Counted from the first letter of the stretch, positions 22,501 through 33,993 are shown. The stretch: 64,000 bases of DNA from Euonymus europaeus (GCA_963580455.1 OY756958.1:8010501-8074500); one strand, 5' to 3'. The notes: generated from the letters alone by a model not told the origin. A program made the numbers and translations.

Positions 22501-22706
22501 TGAAGAGTCGTTGGAGTGGCCCTTACATTGTCAAGAAGGTTCATTCCCATGGTGCTGTGGATATTTCCAATCCAAAGAATGGGACCACCTTCACTGTGAA
22601 TGGACAAAGGCTCAAGCCATTCCTTGCTCCCTATGCACCAGAGGATGAGACACTCCTTCTACAGGATGTCCAAGGAGTACTCTCAACTTCTCCTGCTGTT
22701 ATTTGA
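19501..22706 (+). pseudogene. Element C reverse transcriptase, RNase H and integrase (broken)
   Basis: In frame with gag, the pol part opens with an acidic linker and reaches RT. A TAG at 20137 interrupts ...SKWVCP-stop-VVPKKSG, where family members have a sense codon. RT then reads [29 protein letters not shown] (catalytic Asp pair at 20530-20535) and [12 protein letters not shown]. RNase H shows [24 protein letters not shown] and [11 protein letters not shown]. Integrase has the zinc module ([10 protein letters not shown] ... CKACESC), then [17 protein letters not shown] and, after a one-base frameshift at about 22,010, [12 protein letters not shown] with the catalytic Glu. The C-terminal part ([13 protein letters not shown]) runs to 22706. 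All catalytic residues are present; the TAG and the frameshift inactivate it. Confidence 0.92.
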
Positions 22707-24308
22707 TTATCCATACCTAGTCATGGGGGTGCTGGTGCCGTGACATTACTCCGTTTGTTTGTGGTACTTTGGGAGTATTGTAGTCTTAGAACCACTTAGT
22801 GTTTTGCATTTGCATTGAATAATTACTTACTGTGCACCATTTTGTTCGTTCCATTCATGGAGACCATGTCTTACTCTAGTTGGGGGTGGGAGGTGCCCAG
22901 TTTGTGTTTGGTTTAGTTTTTCTTCAAAAATAAAAGTTTTTTTTTTGGTTTAAAAAAAAGAAAAATCCTTGGAACTGTGTGTTGTGAAAAGCTTTGTGTT
23001 GTTGTGATTCCTTGATTGCCTATGATGAAAAATATGAACTATGACTTGTAATGGAAGGCATATAAGATCCCTTGGATTGTGCTTGACTTTTTAGTTTGTC
23101 TTGTTTTGAAGTTCGGACTATTTCTCTTTTCCCTTGAGCACATGACCATGAGGTTTTGAAGTGTCGGACATTTAGAGAAGTTTTGTGTAGTGTTAGTCTT
23201 TTGAATCTCACAAGCACTAGAACTCACTTGATAAACTCTTGAGGCGAAATCTTAGTCCACATTTTGACTGATGAGATGACAAAAGGCCTTCTTTGGTCGT
23301 TTGAGCTTAATTTCTAGCCTACCATACTTTAAATTTATCCCTAGGTGTCCCTTCCTAGCCAAATGTTAACCTTTTTATTTCAGCACCTACATATGTACCT
23401 AGCTAGAACAAAATTTTCCCCATGCATCACCCGCGCAATTGGATATACATGTTTTTGTGGGATGCTTGTGCATATCATCATGCATATGGGTTGGGTGATA
23501 CGTTTTTGTGATGGTGCATTTTGTAAGGTGTTGCTTGCTTTAAAGAGAAAAAAAAAGTGAAAAAAAGAAAAGAAGGAAAAAAATAGCAAAAGAAGGCAAC
23601 AACTTAGTTCATTGAATGAAAATATCCAAGTTTGGGATATATGTATAGAGTAAGACGATTGCATTCCATCAATAAAATCAATGTGGCACATATATACAAA
23701 AAAAAGGAAAAAAATGAGAGTAGAGAAAGAAAAAGCAAAGTGAGTGTGAAAAAGGTGAGTTGAGACTACTTTGGGATATATGTGCATGCATGCATATGTA
23801 TGACCATTGTTACATTGACATGTATATTTGAGTTGTGATTTCAGCCTAAAATTTCCATTTTGACATACCCATAGCCTCAACCTACGTTACATGCTTTAAA
23901 AGTCCTATTGGATCATTGGTTTTGTGTTGGGCTACATTAGTGGAGAGAAGTTTTGAAAAGTGAGCATATGGCGGCTTGCACTTTATGATTGAGATTCATT
24001 TGATGAATCACTCTTGCATTTTCTAATCTAAATTGATGGCAAGGATGTTCCAAGTGGTCACGCACACACACACACACGAGAATGGTTTGGTTACAAAATG
24101 AAGCAACCTTTTTAGTTAAAATCAAGACTTGGTTGAGATTTGTGCTCTCTTGCATCTTTGTCATGTGTTTATTCTGAGGGTTAAACATTTAGGGAAGAAC
24201 TTGTCAATGCATGCTTACACTCACACACGTTCCAGACAAATTGGTTTAAAAGTAAATTTTTCTCTTGAAATTCATCCCAATTGATTTTCGCTATTTTGCT
24301 CGAGGACT
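22707..24308 (+). other. Long non-coding 3' region of element C
   Basis: About 1.6 kb after integrase, with no env-like frame on the plus strand. It holds homopurine runs at about 22,930-22,970, 23,540-23,600 and 23,695-23,750, and a (CA)n tract at about 24,062-24,078. Some Athila relatives have an env-like ORF here; this copy shows none. The minus-strand frame at 23380-23880 is composition-driven and not believed. Confidence 0.6.
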
Positions 24309-24330
24309 GCAAAAAGCTAGTTAGGGGTTG
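24309..24330 (+). other. Polypurine-rich block before the element C 3' LTR
   Basis: GCAAAAAGCTAGTTAGGGG followed by TTG runs directly into the LTR start TGATTGGG. The purine-rich G run is the expected plus-strand priming region. Confidence 0.6.
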
Positions 24331-25890
24331 TGATTGGGATGGTATTTTGCATATTTTTGTGGAGTTTTGAAAGCAAAAGGTTGAGTTTCAATGCTTAAAA
24401 ACCACATTTTAGGTTTGAGTTGCCGAAATCCATGTTAATGAGCCAATGCATAATTCAACACTTTGACATAGTCATTTTAAGTGTTTTCTAGTGGTTCAAG
24501 TTGGTTTGGTAGCTTAGAGATATGAAATCCAAGTTTTGGGTATAATGGTTAGAAGTTATGGAAATGCTATCTCTTAAGCATTTGAGTTTTAATATGCCGA
24601 ATTTTGTTCTATCAACCGAAAAATGGTTTTGACACTTGTTTAAGTATGTTTCAGTCATTTATGACTTGTTTTAATGGGTTTTGTAGGCTCCGGATTGATC
24701 GGGGTTGAATATGGAAGAAAAGACACAAAGCAGCTGAAAAATTGCATTTTGCTGTCAACCGTCCGGACACTTATCAGAAACCGTCCGGACGGTTCAAGAA
24801 GAAAGATGGACAGATTGATTTTCAAGCATATCCGTCCGGACGGTACTGTTCATCGTCCGGACGGTTGAAGAAGAAAGCCGGACAGTGCTGTTTTCAAGCA
24901 TATCTGTCCGGACGACACTGTGCAATAATATTCGGGTCAACTTTTGAAGGTGTAAATGATCGAATTGGAAGAAACGTTCTTCTAAAAAGTTGAAGTAGAC
25001 ATCCAGCTCTTTCCAACGAGTGCTCATACACATAAATCCATTGAGAATTGAAGTCTGTGGAATTAAAACAAGATGCTGCCTCGAACAATTCAGTAATTTC
25101 GAGTTTTATGATTTTTACTCAATTCTTGAAGGGCAAACTTGTCTAATTACTTTATTTAACCAATGGGACTTATTTGTAATAGGTTAGGATGGTCTTTTAA
25201 CAGAGGTATGAGGGTTTTATGGGTTAGGATGGTTTTTTCTCTCTTGCCTTGTTCTTCATTTTGATTCTTACTTGGGGTTCGAAAATCAGTCTCTTGAAGA
25301 TTGCTAGGAGTCTTGGAGACCCAACCAACTAGAAGAAAAAATTCTTCCTCCTTGTAGAGCTTGAGTAGAGCCCAAGTTGGATTACCCTCAACTTCTATTT
25401 GTAGATTGGAAGGCCGATTCACCTCAACATTCGACATTGGATTTGATCTCTAAACTACTCTTCCTTATTGTTATTTCATTTTATTATCGCATTTCGATTC
25501 ATAGTTTTAGTTCAATTTACTTGAATATTTCCATTCCGATTTAGTTTGTGCTTGAACGTTTTATGTTATGTTTTACATTTTATTATGTTGTGCTTATTTC
25601 CATTTTGATTTTCTGCAGTAGTTTAGTATTTAATTCTCATTTCATATATTAGGGTTTAGTTCAATCAATCACCCCAAGAGGGAAAACCGAATCTAACCAA
25701 TGGTTAGTGCAATTTTGCCACACGTAACATTGTGAATACCATATTTAATTAAGTAATTAGGTTAATAATCCATAGACGCAAGCCGAAACCAAAAGTCTTT
25801 GTGAGACGATTTGGGATTCACTCCTATTATTACTTTGACAAACCTACACTTGGGAAAGCGTTAATCCACTTACCTATTTTGGGCGAGTCA
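24331..25890 (+). repeat. 3' LTR of element C
   Basis: 1560 bases, TG/CA ends, nearly identical to 15363-16975. One replacement at about 25,225 leaves 8 bases (TAGGATGG) where the 5' LTR has about 61. It carries the same palindromic array at about 24,759-24,916. Confidence 0.93.
24759..24916. repeat. Array of CCGTCCGGACGG palindromes in the 3' LTR
   Basis: Same five-member cluster as in the 5' LTR. The last member here is CTGTCCGGACGA rather than CTGTCTGGACGG. Confidence 0.75.
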
Positions 25891-26475
25891 CTAATCCATC
25901 AAATATATTAATTATGTTACATACCTAATAGACATGGATTAATAATGGTGGATGAAAATATTACAATTAGTAGAGAAAATACAATTAACATTTATTGTAT
26001 TAGTTGATTTGAATGAGTTTTTGTACTATAAATAGTTGCTTAAACTTCCAATTTTATACAAGATATATAAGAAATATTTCTCTTTTCTCTCCAAATATTA
26101 TTCTAAATATTATTTTTACAATACAAGATTTCTTAATATTTATTTTAGGAATTTTTTGATTCCTTATTTTACAACATATTGAAAGATTTTTTTTACTGAT
26201 ATGGTTGTATTGTGAGACATGTTTTAATGATATGAATAAATATGTGAGATCACTTTGTCTATAATAAAACGTGGCATCCAATTAGAAGGTTAATGGGGAC
26301 ATATTTGTCCCCATCATATTTACTCTAAGAAAAGACAAATCTATTTTCAACATGAATTTTTAATCGAGTCTTCTAAATATGTCAACTTAATCTTGGACCT
26401 TCAACTTTTTCGTGTACGTATAAGTCTAAGTCTGGAAGCTGGAAGCATGGGCCTCGAACTCATCCTAAACACACC
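25891..26475. other. Flank between element C and the methyltransferase gene
   Basis: It starts with the CTAAT target duplication. 25915-26176 has TGTTAC and ACAACA ends and a TATAAATA box at about 26,028, so it could be a small solo copia LTR, but I find no matching target duplication. About 26,255-26,270 has TATAATAAAA, a possible core promoter of the downstream gene. No coding signal is seen. Confidence 0.35.
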
Positions 26476-26595
26476 ATGGATCCTGCCCCAAATTGCCCAT
26501 ATTTGAGGCCCATGAGTTGGAGAGGGTTGAACTCAAAATCACACCGCGGTCACACCATATTCTTACTCCCCAAAGCAAAGCAGCTCCTGGTTTGA
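26476..26595 (+). promoter_or_regulatory. Possible upstream ORF of the methyltransferase gene
   Basis: ATG at 26476 opens a 39-codon frame closed by TGA at 26593-26595, 19 bases before the main ATG. A second in-frame ATG lies at 26512. It could reduce initiation at the main start if the transcript begins upstream of it. The transcription start is unknown, so this is only a possibility. Confidence 0.25.
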
Positions 26596-26614
26596 GAGAG
26601 GCCGAGAGCGAAAA

Positions 26615-29600
26615 ATGTACTCAAACGCAGCATTCCATTTGTTCTCTTCAAACGAAAACTCCAATTCAGGGTCTTCCGATTCTGCAGAGTCTTCTCTCCC
26701 TCCTCCGCCTCCTTGCATCGAAGTGTTTTCTTCAGAGGCATTTTTCCATAACACTCTTGCTTTTTCTCAGTTTTTCTGATAGAGAATTTAGTCTGATTGA
26801 TTGTTTAGTTTTATGTTAATTAGGTTTCTTCGTCTGTGAAATGCACCGTGGAGCCTGTGAACTTGGGTGAACTCACGCTGCTCAAGGTGGTTACTCTATT
26901 AACGCCAAAGAGAGAAATTTTCCACTCTTCTTTTTTATTTTATTTCTTTGTTTAATTTCAGAATTAAATTGAGTTGCGGAATTTTTGTTAAGCTTTATTG
27001 ATTTCTTAAGCTTAATCGCATTTTGCAGGGCAGAGTGAGTACGAAAGAGGTTTTTGGGTTACCTAATTCTGATTTGGTACCTGGTGTTTATGAAGGTCTG
27101 TACAAAGAATTCCTTCTCTATTACTCTGTCCTAAGATTTGGTATCCTATGTAATTAATTTTCGCCCCAAGTTTTTCTTTTTGTGTTTACTGTAAAACATA
27201 TCTGTGAATTCAAAATTTTGCTTTATGCTGTAGGGGGATTGAAGCTGTGGGAAGGTTCATTAGATCTGGTGAAAGTTCTGCATAAAGAGGTTCAACTTGG
27301 AAACCTGTCATTTTCTGGAAAGCGAGTATTAGAGGTGAGCCTTTTGGTTTCAGGTGATCTATACTTCTTTGGAATGAACTTTCTTGTTGGCATGGTTCCG
27401 TTTTCATTGTTTCTTGTTTACATACTAGCTTCAATCGATCATAATTTGCTGTAAGTTGTGTATCCCATCAATGAATGGCCATTTGGATTATGTGTTTGTA
27501 TATGTTATCAACAGATAAATTCACACAAAACTTATAGCACAATAACTATTAATCTGAGATACAACAACCACGATAACACAAATTCTGAAGCTAGCAATTC
27601 GAGGAGCAAGCCACCTCCAATACAAAAAGGGTAAACCCTAGGATAATACCAGAATGAAAATTACCAAACATACAACTAAAACCAAAATACCAAAACAAGG
27701 ACAACCCCCAAAATTACTAAAATACTCCCAACCAATAATTAATCTCCAGCTGTTCCCTGTTGTCCAATATGGACTTTCCTTCTTTGGTACCATTTTCATA
27801 TGGGCCTAACAGTATATCACAAGTATCGTTTTAGGACAAATATACCTAAAAAATGGGAGTAGCAGAATTGAAAATGTGATATTGCATGTGCGGAAACTCA
27901 AGCAATGATAGAACAAGAAATGAGACTATTTGATATTCAAGCAATGATGGAACAAGAAATGAGACTATTTGATTTTGATATATGGTAGAAGGTTAGATCC
28001 TGACAGTAGGATGTGAGAAAATTTGCAAAAAAAAAGAAAGTCAAAAGATAGTGTAAAGTGGAGCGAGACCATAAAGGACATGAATACGCAATAAGAACGA
28101 GCATTGACTCTATAAGATTGGTTGGAGACTATAGTACGGGATAGGAATGTCGTCTAGTTGGGAAAGCCAGGCTTTCGGAGCAAGCCTAATTTCAGAACCT
28201 TTCATCATAATATGTTTGTGGTAGATCAAATTGAGGTAGAAACCGGTAAATCTGGGCCGAGTTTGGTTCTTTGGATGGTTGCTAACTTGCCAGTTGCCAT
28301 AGAGATGAATTCAGTTTGGACTCACTTGTTTTTTTTTTTCTTCTGTAGAAGGCTGATTCATATTTTTGAATCTCTTGTTTTTTTGTTAATATATAGATGT
28401 TTGATTTTTAAGTAGCAATTCATGCAGCCACTTTGTGATAGATATTGGGCAAAAGAGGTGTTGAGCTGCTCATATATTGAATTTTCTTTGGCTCTTCAGA
28501 CTTGCCAAGGATTAATTTTTTTGAAAATCTGGTCTAGTAACCTCAAGTATATTGTACATCTGTTTTCTTGCATTCAAATAAAAAAGTCCTTGGATGGGAA
28601 TGATTGGCGGAAAGGGATGCATGTTTGGGATACGACTTTGGTGTTAATATCACATGTTTCTTTCATTTCTATTTTTTCTTTGTTTTTAAAATATTTTATG
28701 ATTGATGAGTGGTTAAAAACCGTTATGTAATTTGAACCCAGAAAATACATGTGTCAGATATGATGATCATGATATGTACCTTAGTAATTGAAGTGCATAT
28801 TACTACTATACAAATGTTATTGGTTTTTTTTTTTAAAATTTGTTCTTTGACTTCTTGTCCTTGAGAGGCATCTCCCTTGGTGCCAGTTACAATAAATTTG
28901 TTTTATAAGTCAAATGAAAAAATGTGACTTGTGACTTGATATCAGTTCGCTATTCACGAATTGTGTGAACTTGAAACATGGTGGTGTTGTAAATGCAATG
29001 GTCACAGCGCAAATATTTAATTGCAGATGATCAATCTTGTGTCAGGAGGATTATGGATTAAAGATTGGTGAAGAAATAGATGGAGTGAGTGTGGGAAAAG
29101 TCAAAAGCGTGTTGCTGGGTTAGTTGAGGGTCCTGAGTGGTTTAATGTGATTTTTCTACTGAGTTATTTCGATCATCGTTTGAGTCTTTTCAACTACTGA
29201 GTTGACTTGGGTTATCCCTGGTAGCTGATTGTATTGTCATGCTACTATTCACACATTTCCGTATACTTTGATTTTTTTGCTATGGGAAAAATTCAGAAAC
29301 ATTGCATTTGTGCACAAAAAGATCTCGGTTGGGCAGATGTAATACAGACTTCACAAGCAAATAATATTCAATATCTGAATAAATATACCATAGAAAATGT
29401 CTTTGGCAAGGTTAAGGATGGTGAGGTTGGAGAGATAGAAAATGGAGTACTAGACGGTCGTAAAGTGTTTGAGGGTCTTAAAGTCTTTTATCCTCTTCTT
29501 CCTCTTCTCCTTCTTCTGAAGTCTAAGTTTTGGTGGGTATACTACTTGTATTTTAAATTATGTTTACTCTGTGCAGAGTTTTAGTGATGCAAATAGGTGA

Positions 29601-31745
29601 TACCATTTTTTTACTCGACTGTGGAGTCAACTTTTGACTAAATGGTTGAACAAAGTGTGGTATTGGAAAAGACGGAGTAATTTAATTTGCATGTATTTAA
29701 GTGGGTTTTTAATTTTTCCGAACTTCTTTATATATTTATTATTTTAATAGTCTATGTAGTTACCAGATGTGTGGTAAAAATGGTGATGATTAGGTATTCT
29801 TTTTTTTACTTTGTATTTCAAAGAATATGAAATGATGCGTATCCACTTCACCAGTTACCTGCATTTGCTTGCGTTTACGTAGATAAATGATTACATTGTC
29901 GGGGGAAAACAGGGAAAAAAAATTTAAGGGATGAAACTTGAAAGAAAAGTTAAATTAAGAACACCAATAACAAGCAAAATAGCCAGTTAGATGAAATAAA
30001 TTTCTGAATTTTACTGAAGCTTATATTGGAATATCAAGTCTGCCTTCGGCCAGCATTATTTTTGCTCACACACTGTCTCCATGATAATGGTAGTTCTTAG
30101 TGGAATTCTTACTTAGAAACAAGATTGCTCTATTAAGGGTTCCAGCTGTCTGTAAATTTCTAGTTTTGATGCTTGTTTGAATGAAGTGGATGTATCAGGC
30201 ATTTCTGCATTTTAAGGTCATTTCTAATTAATCACTGATTTAGTTTCACTTTCGGTTTTCAGCTTGGATGCGGTCATGGACTTCCTGGGATCTTTGCATA
30301 CCTTGCCGTAAATCAGCACACTTTTTGACTTGCCATTGTACTTTGGCTCATTTTTTTCTGCCTTGAGTCTTCATTCTTAATTCAACTTTTCATCCATCCT
30401 ACACTGGATTATTACAACTTTGTTAAGGTTCATGTTTTATTGCAACAGGGTGCAGCTGCTGTACATTTTCAGGATTTTAATGCCGAAGTCCTGCGGTGTC
30501 TTACCATTCCCAATCTTAATGCAAATCTTTTGGAAGAATTTCAGCATATTGTCATGAATAAGACAAATTATGATAGTGGGTCAGAAGCACGTTTTTTTGC
30601 TGGAGACTGGAATCAAATGCACCAAATTCTTCCTCATTGTCATAATGAAATTAGTTTGAGCTGCAGTTTGAAGCAAAGTCCAATAGCTGGTTATGATATT
30701 ATTTTGATGGCCGAGACAATTTACTCAATTTCAGCTCAGCAAAGTCTTTACAGACTTCTAAAAAAGGTGATAATTTTTTGAAATAAAGTCTCTTTTTATC
30801 TTTGATTGGAAACTTACGGTGTTAAAACTTATTATTTGCAGTGTGTGAGTTATCCTCATGGAGTTGTGTACGTGGCAGCAAAGAAACACTATTTTGGAGT
30901 GGGTGGGGGAACACGCCAGTTCTTGTCAATGGTGGAGAAAGACGGTAAGCTAATGCTTCAAGAAGTCATTGCAACAATGATAGAGGAAGCATATCATATG
31001 ATTACACCCTCCTTTTTGTTTTGGACAGAGGAGGCATAAAATTTGTAGATACCAACATGCAAAAGAACGAAATTTTTTTGCCCCTCGCAAGTAATTTGTT
31101 TAATAGGCAAGTACTTTGGTGGTGGTTCCATGGTTGCGATCCAAACCTTGCCCATTAGGCCAACTGGTTAGGACCTTCCAGTCAACCCATGGACAGTTTT
31201 ATTTATTATTTTTCACACTTCTTCATTTTGGGAAAATGCCAGAAAAGAATGAAGGTTACTTGGGACTTGTGTTCATAGGAAGGAGAGATATCTGACGTCT
31301 CCCCTTGCAGGGAGGAGCAGCCGTTGTGCTGGTCTGTCACTCTTATTCAGTTGAAAGACTTGGGCTACCCACACCATGGTGGATTTCTTGTTCTGGTCGT
31401 GTAAATTTTTAAATATGGTCCTCCGCTTCGCACATGCTTAATTCAAAATTCGGTTGTGTGCTTCAGATTTTATTCATCTGTATGTTTGCATATGTTGTAT
31501 GTTATTTTTATTTCCTTATGATTCATGCATCTCTCTTTTCTATCAGATGTCCCTTTAACAACCCATGCACATCTTCTAAACTGTAAATGATTTTATGCTG
31601 ATGCACAAAGCATAGTATATTGATTGCCTCCTGACTCCCATCCCTTGTTTCTCCAGGTTGTGTGGCGGCAAGCTTGGTTACTCAGGTTACTGATGGTTCC
31701 TCTAATGTTCGAGAGGTATGGAAGCTCTCACCAAAGGGGATTTGA
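26615..31745 (+). CDS. METTL18/HPM1-like histidine protein methyltransferase, 8 exons
   Basis: The only convincing host gene. Exons 26615-26722, 26824-26886, 27029-27095, 27234-27334, 30263-30307, 30449-30766, 30842-30944 and 31657-31745 all have GT-AG borders. They join in frame to 297 codons plus TGA. Residues ~111-125 read VLELGCGHGLPGIFA, the SAM-binding motif I, split over exons 4 and 5. Later come FQDFNAEVL (~135), AGDWN (~179), ILMAETIYS (~213), HYFGVGGGTRQF (~250) and the C-terminal DGSSNVREVWKL. This set matches the HPM1/METTL18 family, which methylates histidine in ribosomal protein L3 in yeast and human; the plant substrate is inferred. The Ser/Pro-rich N-terminal exon is the least certain part. 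Intron 4 is 2.9 kb. Retaining intron 7 would give a different, shorter tail ending at 31039. Confidence 0.88.
27335..30262 (+). other. Large intron 4 of the methyltransferase gene
   Basis: 2928 bases, against 76-712 for the other introns. It holds a 39-bp tandem duplication at 27899-27976 (CAAGCAATGATAGAACAAGA...) and a T-rich run at about 28,329. Several short open frames in it (27182-27454, 28158-28415, 28422-28730, 29234-29584) show no recognisable protein. The middle is probably old inserted DNA, but I see no element ends. Confidence 0.6.
27899..27976. repeat. 39-bp tandem duplication in intron 4
   Basis: Two copies in direct succession differing at two or three bases. Non-coding. Confidence 0.85.
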
Positions 31746-31823
31746 TCGTTACATTGTCCAGGAAGGCAGGTAGATCCATTTTGACCTTTTCACCACACCA
31801 AATAGATGTTTATTTCTCAGACT

Positions 31824-31826
<3 letters not shown>

Positions 31827-31855
<29 letters not shown>
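31827..31855. repeat. (AT)n microsatellite, left
   Basis: Uninterrupted AT dinucleotides of about 29 bases, about 80 bases after the methyltransferase stop codon. It forms the left border of the element 31856-32997. Confidence 0.9.
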
Positions 31856-31860
<5 letters not shown>

Positions 31861-32994
31861 ATTATCTTATACGGCCTTATTTTACGGTCCTAAAAAACGG
31901 ACTTGTATTTTTAACCACTGGATGCATCAAAGGGCTGATAAAGGGTTTCGTATTGCCTCTTCCGTCAAATGCAACATCTGCCCGCCCTTCTTCCCCTTCT
32001 TCAGAGTCACAGCAACCACCGAAGGAGGTCGATCTTCACGACCCCAGAGCTTCCCCTGGTCTTCCGATTCGTCTGAGTCTGCGTTCGTAAAGGCGAGCTT
32101 CCCTTGTTCTTCCGCTTCGTCTGCCCCTGCGTATCTACTACTGCATTTTTCGACCATATGTTCTTCAGCTCGCGACCTAGCAGATTGCTGCGACACACCA
32201 TACAAATCGACCAACAGATTGCTGTGACACACCAGATAAGTCGACCAATTCGTATTCCTCCCATCCCACATCTCCTCCCGTGCGGACGTCCAAGAATTGA
32301 AGCTCGGAATAAGTTCTTAGGTAAGCATTATGTAAGAAGAAGTTGTTACAACTTTACTCTTTACTCTCTGTGCTTTAGGTTTTTGCACCGAAAAATGTAT
32401 GTTGGTTTGTTTTTGAACTTATTTGAAGTTACAATCATGACATATAGAACTACTTTGATTTGCAATCCCTGAGACTCTGCAAATTATGTTAAAAATTAGT
32501 TGTATATATTGGGTGAAATCACGTTAATTTGAGTATCAATAGTTTTTGCATTGCACATTTGAAGTTTTTTTGGAGAGTATTTGTGCTGCCTGAGTTGTAG
32601 AAATTTAGAAGACAAATTGTTTGTGCAACCTAGGGTTATCGCAAACCTCCTTTGACGCGAACTCAGGGTCATCGCGACCTAGGGTTGTCGCAAACCTCCT
32701 CTGACGCGAGCATAGGGCCATCGCAAAGTCAGGGCCATCGCGTTCTCAGATGGAGTCAAGGAACAACTTCTCTCTGCGATTGAGAGAACGAAGAAGACGT
32801 AGGTGGCTGGGCTGGGGCGAACTCAAATAAGGGATACGACTGATTGAGAGAAGGCAGAAAACGCAAGTGGGTGTCTCGCGAGAGTGAAGGTTATGTTTCT
32901 CTTCTTTCGATCACGTCCGTTGAAAGCATCGCACGGTTGACAACAAAAGTCTGTAAAATGAGTCCGTTAAATGAGGACGCATAGGAGAAAGTCC

Positions 32995-32997
<3 letters not shown>
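31856..32997. mobile_element. 1.1 kb element lodged between two (TA)n tracts
   Basis: The sequence between the (AT)n at 31827-31855 and the (TA)n at 32998-33042 has related, inverted ends. The left end (about 31,868-31,925: ...TACGGCCTTATTTTACGGTCC..AACGGACTTG..) matches the reverse complement of the right end (about 32,930-32,990) at roughly two thirds of positions. Direct repeats inside are 48 bp x2 at 32048-32143, 34 bp x2 at 32181-32248 and 49 bp x2 at 32629-32726. There is no transposase frame. The arrangement recalls the Micron-type MITEs of rice that sit inside (TA)n microsatellites, though this element is longer. It could instead be unrelated sequence between two coincident microsatellites. 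Confidence 0.5.
32629..32726. repeat. 49-bp tandem duplication inside the (TA)n-flanked element
   Basis: CCTAGGGTTATCGCAAACCT starts one copy and CCTAGGGTTGTCGCAAACCT the next. Each carries GACGCGA and CATCGC blocks, so the stretch is CG-rich. Confidence 0.8.

Positions 32998-33042
<45 letters not shown>
32998..33042. repeat. (TA)n microsatellite, right
   Basis: About 45 bases of uninterrupted TA dinucleotides. Confidence 0.9.
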
Positions 33043-33045
<3 letters not shown>

Positions 33046-33984
33046 ACTTGCCATGCATTCAATGGAACTTTCAAACGTGTTGAACATGAAGGTTTGTGAC
33101 ACAATTTTCTCTTGGTTCCTTCAGGGTCGTAATTATTTTGTACGTTTATGAATGATCACAATTGAAGAGAGCTAATCAAATCCTACCCTTAGCAATAACA
33201 TCGTCTTCTAAATAAATAAAAAAATTGATGATACCGAAAATACACTCTACTAAAAAGATGATACATGACAAACATTTAGGGTTGATTTACACTACAAACG
33301 AGAAGCATAACCCAATAAGGATTGGTCTGCATTGCTCGGTAGCTGAGCGATTTGTCAATATGCTCGGCATCGCTATCCTCGAACAGTAACGATCACAGTC
33401 ACCTATAGAGAGATGATCACCCAAAGGTTCACCTATTTTATTGGGAATTCTATTAAAGGAAAGCTCTAGTAGTATAAAAGAGGTTCCATCCTTTAGGTAA
33501 ATTTTTTTTTACTTAAACACTATTCATTCTTAGAGAATCGAGTGGTGTTCCCTAGGAAAATTTCTAGCGCTCATATTTGACTTAAGCGTCGGAGCGCCAA
33601 AGCCAGAGAACATTCTTTAGTAGGCTCTTAACTCACGTTTGCTCATTTACGCAGGAACGAATTCATCTGAAAAGACAAAGCCCAATCGAGAAGACCTAGT
33701 TCGACCTCATCCTGATACGTCATCCAAAGAAGCAAGTTTTGGTCGTTGTCAAAATTGATCTAGTTGAAGGAATCAATCTCTAATAGGCTTTTGATGAATG
33801 GAAGCCATGTTGGCAAAACAACATTGTACTAGTCATTGAAGGCCATTGGTAAAAGATTTTGTATGGTTGGGCATTTTGCTGCATAAGTCCTCGGAGAAAA
33901 AATGATATATATTTGTAATGGTAAAAATAGTCCCGAAGCCCAAATCTATCGGTCAACGCCATATGCAACGGTCTCGCCCAAAGT
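33043..33984. other. Unassigned segment with possible LTR remnant
   Basis: No gene recognised. Around 33,470 is TATAAAAG. About 100 bases later comes TTGACTTAAGCGTCGGAGCGCC, a sequence type I associate with gypsy LTRs near the transcript start. No LTR ends can be placed, so this is only a hint of a decayed LTR. Confidence 0.3.
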
Positions 33985-33993
33985 ATTCCCCAG

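Larger units (their letters stand above)
15363..25890 (+). mobile_element. Element C: complete Athila-like Ty3/gypsy retrotransposon
   Basis: LTRs at 15363-16975 and 24331-25890 start TGATTGGGATGG and end GGGCGAGTCA. The flanks are CTAAT on both sides, a perfect 5-bp target duplication. Internal order: tRNA-Asp primer site, gag, protease, RT, RNase H, integrase, a 1.6 kb non-coding stretch and a polypurine-rich block. The gene order, the primer site and the DLGSSVNLLP protease point to the Athila branch of Ty3/gypsy. There is no chromodomain and no env-like frame after integrase. Coding damage is light: a TAA after the protease, a TAG in the RT and one frameshift in the integrase. The LTRs are nearly identical apart from one 53-bp length difference, so this is a comparatively young insertion. 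Confidence 0.93.

Noticed and set aside
23380..23880. 166-codon minus-strand frame
   Set aside because: It lies in the non-coding 3' region of element C across homopurine runs. It gives Phe/Ser-rich low-complexity protein, and composition explains it.
22707..24308. env-like gene of an Athila element
   Set aside because: No plus-strand frame of adequate length with signal peptide or membrane segment exists in this stretch.
25915..26176. Small solo copia LTR with TATAAATA box
   Set aside because: The ends and TATA box fit, but the flanking five bases (AATTA and TATTG) do not match and no second copy is in the window, so it is noted only in the flank entry.
26493..26819. 108-codon plus-strand frame over the methyltransferase first exon
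   Set aside because: It is in a different frame from the exon that splices correctly into the family protein. It runs through the predicted GT donor at 26723 and has no motif.
31922..32271. Opposed 101- and 114-codon frames in the (TA)n-flanked element
   Set aside because: They are created by the 48-bp and 34-bp tandem duplications and CG-rich composition. Neither strand encodes a recognisable protein.
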